Notes under the pieces: model-generated
Database searches by the model: none
Seen by the model: only the letters and a program-made list of their open reading frames with translations
Told to the model about the DNA's origin: nothing
Shown: piece by piece, positions 1-5,846 of the stretch
Numbering within the stretch: position 1 is the stretch's first letter
How the letters are laid out: each line of letters starts with the position of its first letter
Position numbers and translations under genes: made by a program
NCBI GenBank assembly: GCA_009843675.1
Contig: VYCZ01000209.1
Coordinates: forward strand, 1 to 7,528
Reading direction: 5' to 3'
Length of the DNA stretch: 7,528 nucleotides
Source: Gammaproteobacteria bacterium
GTDB lineage: Bacteria > Pseudomonadota > Gammaproteobacteria > Eutrophobiales > Eutrophobiaceae

Positions 1-587
1 ACGGTAAACCATTCCAGCAGGCAGTCAGCGGTTATATTTCCGGCAGCCGGGTTATCCGCAAGTTCCACAAAATTGCGGGTCATCTCACAGCTTGAAATGG
101 TATAGACGCCTTGTGCGCGTTCATCCAGCAGGTCGAGCAATGCAAACAGGTCCCCTTCGTGCAGCATTTGCATGCTCAGGGTCATTTCACTGACAAAAAC
201 CCCGTACCTGCCGGGTGGCGGCGCAACGCCGTGCCGATAGGGTTTCTGCGCTTTTATCTCATAAACAAGGGACGGTAAGCGAAGCGTGTCACCCGCATCC
301 TGCAGCGTTTCAACCCAGTTCAACCTGCGCTCCTCGCCTGACAGCCCGTTTTTCTCCAGTTCCACGAAGCGCGGGAGATAATCCCGGATGACCTTCTCTT
401 CCTCATCCACTGCCAGGTAACGGCGGCTGATTTCGGCCAACCGATCACTGTGATGGATGTAATCCCGCTCCATCCGGCTTTCGAAGACGGCGCTGCCGGC
501 CAGCAGGGAGGCGCCCAGTGCGGCAGAGCCGGTAAACATAACCACGGCGCTACGCAAATACGGCCACTCAACATACTCAAATTTCAT
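1..587 (-). CDS. PilO/MshJ-like pilus alignment protein (3' end outside window)
   Basis: The frame opens at an ATG at 587-585 and stays open to the window edge, giving 195 complete codons; the C-terminus is cut off. The protein begins MKFEYVEWPYLRSAVV, has one membrane segment at about residues 11-34, a charged, probably coiled-coil stretch at about 36-80, and then a periplasmic alpha/beta part. The strand-helix-strand pattern at about 130-170 (VFVSEMTLSMQ, then GDLFALLDLLDE, then GVYTISSCEM) is what PilO, GspM and MshJ proteins show in their ferredoxin-like domain. PilO-family proteins pair with PilN in the inner membrane and help link the motor to the secretin. At the usual length of about 200 residues, little is probably missing. 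The start overlaps the end of the preceding gene by 11 bases, so translation is probably coupled; only a weak purine-rich ribosome site (GAAGAA) precedes it. The PilO-like call comes from topology, pattern and gene order, not from a strong motif. A shorter frame at 320-580 is a shadow of this gene. Confidence 0.8.
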   Translation of the reverse strand, partial: MKFEYVEWPYLRSAVVMFTGSAALGASLLAGSAVFESRMERDYIHHSDRLAEISRRYLAVDEEEKVIRDYLPRFVELEKNGLSGEERRLNWVETLQDAGDTLRLPSLVYEIKAQKPYRHGVAPPPGRYGVFVSEMTLSMQMLHEGDLFALLDLLDERAQGVYTISSCEMTRNFVELADNPAAGNITADCLLEWFT

Positions 588-2166
588 GTTCATTCTTCAA
601 TACAAGCTTCAGGGTAAATTCCGCCCGGTTTTGCAGGGACTGCGTATTACCCTGCAAGTCCGCGCCGGAACTGAGATCCAGGGGCAGGTCAACGATAGCG
701 ACCCCATACACCGCCTCCCGGCCGCGCAGGTCTTCCGCAAACCGGTTGATGACATCCATGGCATCCCGGTAATCTCCGTTAAAAGGTTCTATGCGTCCCT
801 TGAGCAAGGCTGCCTGGTAAAGGGAACGGGCGAGGCCGGATACATCCATGGCGACCGGTAGACCTGTTTGATCCGGTTCCCCGGCATAAGCCGTATCCGG
901 ATCGTCGGTTGCCCTCCAGGACATCCTGCTCAAGCGGATGGCCGGAAACCCGTGCAGGCTGTGACCGAGAACGGTAACCATGCCGATTGGCGATGTCTTG
1001 TTTTGCGCAAGACTGTCCGCAATCATGACCGCCGTCTTCAGGTCGGACGGATCAACAGGTGTTTCCGGGAGGCGTTTCCTGGCCAGTTCGTACTCTGCGG
1101 CGTACCTGTGTGTCTCCTCCTCAGCGGTCTTGCCGCCCAGGTACAGGACTATGCCGCCATAAACATTCAGCGCGCTCCACCCCGCGCTGCCGAGCAACAT
1201 TGCAAATCCGGCGGCTGCAACCCCAGCGCGCAGCCTGCCCAGGAACAACCAGCGCCTTTCCGCAACGCCGGCGTAAACATTCCCGGGCCTGAGCCTTAAC
1301 AGTTGCTGCATGAAATATGCGTCACTGAACGGGTTGGAGACAAGTTCGCCTGAGACGTTTTCATACGCCAGGTCACAAAAATGGTACCTGACTGAATCCT
1401 GCCTCTTGAGCACGGATTTCAGTTCCTGTAACAGGTCGCCGGAAAACAGTAAATGGACATGCAACGTCTCTCCGGGCATGTCAGGTCGCCGGCTGTCCAG
1501 GTAACGCAAGACCTTTTCCACTTCATCCCGGATAATCTCCGAATACGATCCATGTTCGGCGCGGGGCGTCTGCACCAGGCGGCTGAAGCGTAAGTCCCCG
1601 TTGTCGAAACAGGTCTGGCGCAACCCGCTGACGCCCTGCATACTGACCAGCAACCGGCATCCGTCATCCCGGCCCGCTACGACTTTCAGTAGTTGTCCCG
1701 AGAACAGTGGCAGCGAACAGATACCTGCCAGGGGCGTCCTGGCTTCATCCAGTATGGCAACCCATTGCCTGACAACGCCGGGATTGGCAAGCGCGCTCAG
1801 CAATACGCGGTCATCCCTTCGTCCCGTGGTTTCACGGCCTGTTACCCTGAAAAAACAATAACCGGTATCCTTGAAGAGGCGCGCGGCCTTGCGTTTGAGC
1901 AGCGCCTGCCGGTCCCGCCGTGACAGGTGCGGCACGGTATCCTGGCGGTACTCTTCATCGGCCACGTCCACCAGCAGGTGGAACGGAATGCCGGGAGTTT
2001 CCGCAAGATAGCGCCGGAAACCCTGCCGCCCCCCCTCTCCGGCCTCAAATACTGTGCGCCGGACGGCAGCATTATCCCGCCATTCATACACGGCAGCCTG
2101 CCCGGCGCCGATCAACAGCGCCCTGCGCGCGCGCAGCTTATATGCCAAGTCCGGTAATGAGATCAT
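577..2166 (-). CDS. Bitopic PilM/GspL-PilN-like assembly protein (MshI-like)
   Basis: Probable inner-membrane component of the alignment subcomplex, joining the cytoplasmic ATPase side to the periplasmic PilO-like partner. I chose the ATG at 2166 (529 residues, MISLPDLAYK); a TTG at 2178 would add four residues. Counting from the ATG, residues 1 to about 305 look like a degenerate actin-like PilM/GspL domain: SLPLFSG at 151-157, then a strand-turn-strand with GDLRFSRLV at 190-198, then a helix with EIIRDEVEKVLRYLDSRR. The Asp-Ile-Gly type nucleotide-binding turn of PilM is not seen; LLVSMQGVSG stands in its place. A hydrophobic stretch at about 313-343, preceded by arginines, is the single membrane segment and predicts an inside N-terminus. 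About 185 periplasmic residues follow, ending in a strand-rich part (FTLKLVLKN) like the PilN/GspL ferredoxin-like fold. The gene overlaps the platform gene by 29 bases and the PilO-like gene by 11. The fold assignment is inference from weak similarity; gene order supports it. Confidence 0.75.
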   Translation of the reverse strand: MISLPDLAYKLRARRALLIGAGQAAVYEWRDNAAVRRTVFEAGEGGRQGFRRYLAETPGIPFHLLVDVADEEYRQDTVPHLSRRDRQALLKRKAARLFKDTGYCFFRVTGRETTGRRDDRVLLSALANPGVVRQWVAILDEARTPLAGICSLPLFSGQLLKVVAGRDDGCRLLVSMQGVSGLRQTCFDNGDLRFSRLVQTPRAEHGSYSEIIRDEVEKVLRYLDSRRPDMPGETLHVHLLFSGDLLQELKSVLKRQDSVRYHFCDLAYENVSGELVSNPFSDAYFMQQLLRLRPGNVYAGVAERRWLFLGRLRAGVAAAGFAMLLGSAGWSALNVYGGIVLYLGGKTAEEETHRYAAEYELARKRLPETPVDPSDLKTAVMIADSLAQNKTSPIGMVTVLGHSLHGFPAIRLSRMSWRATDDPDTAYAGEPDQTGLPVAMDVSGLARSLYQAALLKGRIEPFNGDYRDAMDVINRFAEDLRGREAVYGVAIVDLPLDLSSGADLQGNTQSLQNRAEFTLKLVLKNEHEI

Positions 2167-3343
2167 AAATCGGTCCAAATACGGACAGCACGACCCAGCC
2201 GATGACGAGTCCCAGCAACAGGGTCATGACCGGCTCTACCAGGGATTGCAGCCTGCCTATCGCTTCCCTCGCGTCGCGCGTGTAGAACCAGGCAACATTT
2301 TCCAGGGACAATGCCAGCGCCCCGGTCGTCTCTCCCACCCGGATCATGCGCAGGATCAAGGGTGGAAACAGGCCGCTTGCGGCAAAGCTGTCGCCAAGGT
2401 TGCGGCCGTCCGCAACGCTCCTGCCGACACTGTTCATCGCCCGGGCGATGGCGAGGTTGCCGGCGCTGCGCTCGCCGGCGCTGATGCAGTCTATCACCGT
2501 GATGCCTGACGCATACATCATGGCAAACAGGCCGGAGAGTCGGGCCAGGATCAGTTTTTCCAGCACCGGGCCGACAACCGGCAGGGACAATTTCAGCCTG
2601 TCCAGAACGAGCCTGAACCCGGGACTGGTTCTGCCGCCGGCAATGATGAGAGTGACCATCAGCGGCGGCGCACACAGGATGACGTACAAATAATCGGCAA
2701 ACCCGGTGGATACCGCGATCAACAACCTGGTATGGGCCGGCAGGTTCGAACCGGTGGTCCTGACAAACGCCAGCAGTTCCGGGACCAGGTAGACCATCAG
2801 GAAGACCATCACGGCGCTGATAACCGCGCCGCTGAAAGCCGGGACCATGACCAGTTTCCTGACCATGGACGCCTGTTCGTCCTGCCATTTCAGGTCGGCT
2901 CCCAGCTTCTCGAGTATGCCGTTGAGATTGCCGGTCTGTTCCCCGGCACGGACCAGGTTTATGAAGACTTCACTGAAAACGCCCGGAAACCCGCACATGG
3001 CTTCCGACAAGGTGCTGCCTCCTTCAATCGCTTCCAGCAATGAGCCACAGACCTCCCGTAACCGGGGATTGTCCGCGCTGGCGCGCAAATCCTGCAGACT
3101 CTCGACCACAGGCACGCCGGCGCGCAGGGCCTGTTCCAGGTGGAAACAGAATACGATCAGGTCGCGCCGTTTTACCCGGCGCGGCGCTATCGGCATGCCA
3201 TCCGGCCGGGCTGTCCTGTAGCTGACCAGTTCAAGCCCCATCCGGCGCAGACGTAGCTCCAGGTCGGCGCCATTGGCGGCGCTCGTTTTGCCTTTTCTGA
3301 TACGGCCCCCGGCATCGACCCCCTTGTAGCGGTAAATGGTCAT
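2138..3343 (-). CDS. Type II secretion/type IV pilus inner-membrane platform protein (GspF/PilC/MshG family)
   Basis: A 401-residue polytopic inner-membrane protein on which the assembly ATPase acts; in the family it is thought to turn and lift pilin subunits into the growing filament. The two repeated T2SSF domains are clear: about residues 62-186, with GEQTGNL at 134-140, and about 264-388, with the matching GETTGAL at 337-343. Membrane segments are seen at about 168-194, 217-236 and 370-390, the usual topology and length. The N-terminus, MTIYRYKGVDAGGRIRKG, is the typical short beta-rich start of GspF proteins. The ATG overlaps the ATPase stop as ATGA (four bases), with AGGA a few bases upstream, so translation is probably coupled to the ATPase, its working partner. 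The frame is intact. The family call is secure; the choice between MSHA-type and other pilus-type subfamilies rests on the neighbours. Confidence 0.95.
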   Translation of the reverse strand: MTIYRYKGVDAGGRIRKGKTSAANGADLELRLRRMGLELVSYRTARPDGMPIAPRRVKRRDLIVFCFHLEQALRAGVPVVESLQDLRASADNPRLREVCGSLLEAIEGGSTLSEAMCGFPGVFSEVFINLVRAGEQTGNLNGILEKLGADLKWQDEQASMVRKLVMVPAFSGAVISAVMVFLMVYLVPELLAFVRTTGSNLPAHTRLLIAVSTGFADYLYVILCAPPLMVTLIIAGGRTSPGFRLVLDRLKLSLPVVGPVLEKLILARLSGLFAMMYASGITVIDCISAGERSAGNLAIARAMNSVGRSVADGRNLGDSFAASGLFPPLILRMIRVGETTGALALSLENVAWFYTRDAREAIGRLQSLVEPVMTLLLGLVIGWVVLSVFGPIYDLITGLGI

Positions 3344-5148
3344 GGATAGTCCTGTCCGAGACTGCTACTGAGGTCCACCACGCGGGCAACTTCGGCAAGG
3401 CTGGTCTTTCCTTGGATGACACTGTTCTTACCGGACTCGGCCAGCGGCCTGAACCCCTTTGCCACGGCCATACCATGCAGTTCCCGGGACGTCCCGCGCC
3501 GCGCGATCAACTCGTCCATGTCCGGGTCAAACGGCAGTATCTCCATCAATGCCATGCGGCCGCGGTAGCCCTGGCCTGCGCAGGCAGGGCATCCGACCGG
3601 GCGATAGACAATGAGCCGGTCCTCCGCGTCCCTGATGCAGTTGGCGGGCTGGGGGCGCTTCATTTCGACCGGTTCCTTGCAGTCACTGAACAAGGGGACG
3701 GATTTGAAATCCGTCCCCGGTGGTATGCGCTTCATTTCTGCCGGTTCCTTGCAATCGTCACAAAGCCTGCGTACGAGTCTCTGCGCTACTGCGCCGATAA
3801 TGTTTCCGGCCAGTATCTCGGGTCTCACGCCTATATCCAGCAGGCGCGGAATGGCGCCCACCGCGGAATTGGAATGCAGGGTGGTAAACACCTGGTGGCC
3901 GGTCATGGCCGCGCGGACGGCCATGGCCGCGGTGTCTTCGTCGCGAATTTCTCCCACCAGGATAATATCCGGGTCCTGGCGCAATATCGAGCGGATGCCG
4001 TCGGCGAAACCGAGCCTGGCCGCGGCATTGGCCGAAGTCTGCCTGATCATGGAAGTGGGATATTCGACAGGGTCTTCCAGGGTCATGATGTTGACGGATT
4101 CGCTGTTCAGGTACTGGAGAATCGAGTACAGGGTCGTGGTCTTGCCACTGCCGGTAGGGCCGGTAACCAGGATCAGGCCTTCCGGACGCTCAACCATGCC
4201 CTTCAGCGCAGCCAGGTCTGCCTCTCCCAGTCCCAGTTGATCCAGGGCAACGATGCCTTTTTGCCGGTCCAGTACCCGCAGGACTATGTTCTCCCCGTGC
4301 AGTGTAGGTAAAGTGGACACGCGGAAATCCACCTGCCGTCCCGACATGCTCAGGGAGATGCGGCCATCCTGCGGCAAACGGGATTCGGCTATGTCCAGCC
4401 CCGCCATCACCTTCACCCGCACGGCAAGCGCCGACCAGTAGTTTTTATGCAGGCTGCGCACTTGCCTCAGCACGCCGTCTATACGGTAACGAAAGCGCAG
4501 GAATCCCTGTTCCGGTTCAAAGTGGATATCCGAGGCGCCGCGTTTCACCGCATCGGACAGCAGGGCATTGACCAGCCGGACAACCGGCTGGCTGTATTCA
4601 TTGCTCTGCGCGGCCAGGCTGCGGTAGTCGAGTTCGCCCGTTTCTATTTCATTCAGGATACCGTCGACGGACAGTTCATAACCGTAGAAGCGATCAATGG
4701 AATTTTCGATGTCGGCCTCAGCGGCAAGCACCGGCACGACTTCCGCCGCGCCGCCCAGGTGGGCGCTGATCCGGTCCAGGGCAACAATATCAAAGGTATC
4801 CGCCAGCGCCACTTTCAGCACCCTGCGCAGCGCGTCATAGCTGACGGGCACGACCCGCAGACGCCTGGCCATTTCCTCGGGGATCATGGCGATGGCTTCA
4901 CTGTCGGCGACGATGGATTGCAGGTCGACACGGGTCTGTCCGAACACACCGCCGATGACGTCGTGGATGATGGCCTCTGTCACGAACCCCAGGCGCACCA
5001 GGATCCGGCCGGGCTGTTCCCGGCTGTTCTTCTGCTCGACCAGGGCAATTTCAAGCTGATCGGGGGTAATGATCCCCTTGTTGGCGAGTATTTCGCACAG
5101 GGCCTGCCCGGTTATGGCATTGAGTTGGGTACGGTGCGGGTCAGACAT
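3340..5148 (-). CDS. GspE/PilB/MshE-family assembly ATPase carrying an in-frame repeat insertion
   Basis: A 602-residue cytoplasmic hexameric ATPase that powers pilus or pseudopilus assembly through the platform protein encoded next. Residues 1 to about 155 form a GspE/MshE N-terminal domain, including PEEMARRLRVVPVSYD at 90-105. The motor follows: SDIHFEP at 206-212, Walker A GPTGSGKT at 330-337, Asp box LEDPVEYP at 357-364, Walker B region DPDIILVGEIRD at 392-403 with Glu400, and His box TGHQVFTTLHS at 416-426. The zinc-binding pairs are CDDC at 463-466 and CPAC at 520-523, so the core looks catalytically intact. The oddity lies between the cysteine pairs: DCKEPAEMKR (465-474) recurs as DCKEPVEMKR (489-498), with a palindrome-encoded GTDFKSVP at 478-485 between them, adding 24 residues and a further cysteine. 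The first c-di-GMP-type MshEN motif looks degenerate. The ATG lies two bases after the TPR gene stop and has only a weak ribosome site, so coupled translation is likely. Confidence 0.95.
   Translation of the reverse strand: MSDPHRTQLNAITGQALCEILANKGIITPDQLEIALVEQKNSREQPGRILVRLGFVTEAIIHDVIGGVFGQTRVDLQSIVADSEAIAMIPEEMARRLRVVPVSYDALRRVLKVALADTFDIVALDRISAHLGGAAEVVPVLAAEADIENSIDRFYGYELSVDGILNEIETGELDYRSLAAQSNEYSQPVVRLVNALLSDAVKRGASDIHFEPEQGFLRFRYRIDGVLRQVRSLHKNYWSALAVRVKVMAGLDIAESRLPQDGRISLSMSGRQVDFRVSTLPTLHGENIVLRVLDRQKGIVALDQLGLGEADLAALKGMVERPEGLILVTGPTGSGKTTTLYSILQYLNSESVNIMTLEDPVEYPTSMIRQTSANAAARLGFADGIRSILRQDPDIILVGEIRDEDTAAMAVRAAMTGHQVFTTLHSNSAVGAIPRLLDIGVRPEILAGNIIGAVAQRLVRRLCDDCKEPAEMKRIPPGTDFKSVPLFSDCKEPVEMKRPQPANCIRDAEDRLIVYRPVGCPACAGQGYRGRMALMEILPFDPDMDELIARRGTSRELHGMAVAKGFRPLAESGKNSVIQGKTSLAEVARVVDLSSSLGQDYP
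3655..3756. repeat. Pair of 30-base direct repeats inside the ATPase gene
   Basis: The copies at 3655-3684 and 3727-3756 both begin GCGCTTCATTTC and match at 27 of 30 positions by eye; the differences are at copy positions 13, 14 and 28. Their offset is exactly 72 bases (24 codons), so the frame is kept and the protein carries DCKEPAEMKR and then DCKEPVEMKR. The 42 bases between them (3685-3726) hold the palindrome. This arrangement could be a long target duplication around an inserted small element, or a tandem duplication of a segment that already held the palindrome. The divergence between copies suggests the event is not very recent. Confidence 0.9.
3694..3718. repeat. Perfect 25-base palindrome, possible mobile palindromic element in a coding sequence
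   Basis: The arm GGGGACGGATTT (3694-3705) is exactly inverted as AAATCCGTCCCC (3707-3718) around a single central base at 3706. Read in the ATPase frame it encodes GTDFKSVP (residues 478-485). Read in the corresponding frame of the opposite strand it would encode GTDLKSVP, so either orientation gives nearly the same hydrophilic peptide without a stop. In RNA it would form a very stable stem with almost no loop. No run of T follows in the direction of transcription, so it is not a standard terminator. Its perfection and its place in a loop between zinc-binding cysteines suggest an inserted element, not ordinary conserved coding sequence; mobility is inference. Confidence 0.85.
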
Positions 5149-5150
5149 AA

Positions 5151-5846
5151 TTATTGTCTCAGCGCCAGGATGCGCCTTATGACCGGCCGGATGTCCAGGC
5201 TTGAGGCGCCCTGCTCCACCAGTTTGAGGGTAACGCGATAGTATTCAAGCGCCTCCTCCCTCTGTCCCATCCGGTCCAGGCTGATGGCGAGATTAAGCGC
5301 GTAAACCGGGTTGGCCGGGTCGATCCGGTGGGCGGAGGAGAATGCCCGGCGCGCCTCCGGCCAGCGCGCCTGCGCAGCCTGGAGCCGGCCCAGGACAACG
5401 TGCAGGTACGGTTCATCCGGTTGCCTTGACAAAAACTCCCTGATAACGGCTTCTCCCTGCCGGTCCCCCTGCAGGCCGATCAGTGCGGCTCTCGACAGGA
5501 CATCCTGCGGAAACGCGCGCAGGATGCGCAGGTACGTGCTCACGGCAGATTTCACGTCGCCCTCCACGACCGCGCAGGCCGCCAGCCCCAGCATGCCGTC
5601 GCGGTTATCCGGATAGGCCTGCAACACTTTCTCATATCCGGACCTGGCGGCGCCGATATCGCCAGCCTGGTAAGCCCGGTAAGCCGCATTCAGCCGGCTT
5701 TCCTGGTTGCCGTCGATTTCCGTGCGTATCACCTTGATCGGGCCGGAAACCGGCTCGGCCAGGACGGGATGAACTATCGTGAAAGAGACCCCTGCAAAGC
5801 ATGCGAGCGCTGCTGATAAGAAGTGAAGTCTGCGCGGGTCAGTCAT
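5151..5846 (-). CDS. Exported tetratricopeptide-repeat protein (MshN-like position)
   Basis: A 231-residue protein with an N-terminal Sec signal: positive MTDPRRLH, a hydrophobic core at about 9-26, and a probable cleavage after VLA at residue 30. The mature part is helical with TPR units at about 51-80 (AYQAGDIGAARSGYEKVL), 84-115 (GDVKSAVSTYLRIL), 146-179 (RWPEARRAFSSAHRIDPAN) and 180-211 (YALNLAISLDRMGQREEALE), with a degenerate unit at about 117-143. TPR proteins serve as protein-binding scaffolds; lying between secretin and ATPase, as MshN does in MSHA loci, it probably helps assemble or stabilise the secretin or links it to the periplasmic part of the machine. Vibrio-type MshN is membrane-anchored, whereas this one looks cleaved and periplasmic, so the match is of position and repeats only. 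The ATG overlaps the secretin stop by eight bases, and a good ribosome site (GGAGAAG) lies inside the secretin's last codons. Confidence 0.88.
   Translation of the reverse strand: MTDPRRLHFLSAALACFAGVSFTIVHPVLAEPVSGPIKVIRTEIDGNQESRLNAAYRAYQAGDIGAARSGYEKVLQAYPDNRDGMLGLAACAVVEGDVKSAVSTYLRILRAFPQDVLSRAALIGLQGDRQGEAVIREFLSRQPDEPYLHVVLGRLQAAQARWPEARRAFSSAHRIDPANPVYALNLAISLDRMGQREEALEYYRVTLKLVEQGASSLDIRPVIRRILALRQ

Noticed and set aside
320..580. Minus-strand open frame of 86 codons
   Set aside because: It is a frame-shifted shadow of the PilO-like gene starting at 587, whose frame is open to the window edge and gives a sensible membrane protein.
2123..2136. 14-base palindrome CTGCGCGCGCGCAG just after the platform gene stop
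   Set aside because: It is a simple CG alternation inside the start of the next coding region, encoding Leu-Arg-Ala-Arg, with no repeat partner elsewhere in the window.
2167..2178. TTG start adding four residues to the PilM/PilN-like protein
   Set aside because: The ATG at 2166 is a stronger start codon, the extra residues add no recognisable feature, and neither start has a clear ribosome site.
3694..3718. Palindrome as an intrinsic transcription terminator
   Set aside because: No T-run follows the stem on the transcribed strand, and it lies mid-gene with the reading frame intact on both sides.
3905..3931. Repeated CATGGCCGCG and an inverted CATGGCC/GGCCATG pair
   Set aside because: It is explained by the conserved peptide AAMAVRAAMTGH of the ATPase, where Ala-Met repeats force similar codons.
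3412..5241. Plus-strand open frames of 299 and 264 codons opposite the ATPase gene
   Set aside because: They mirror the codon structure of the conserved ATPase and have no ribosome site or family motif that I can see.
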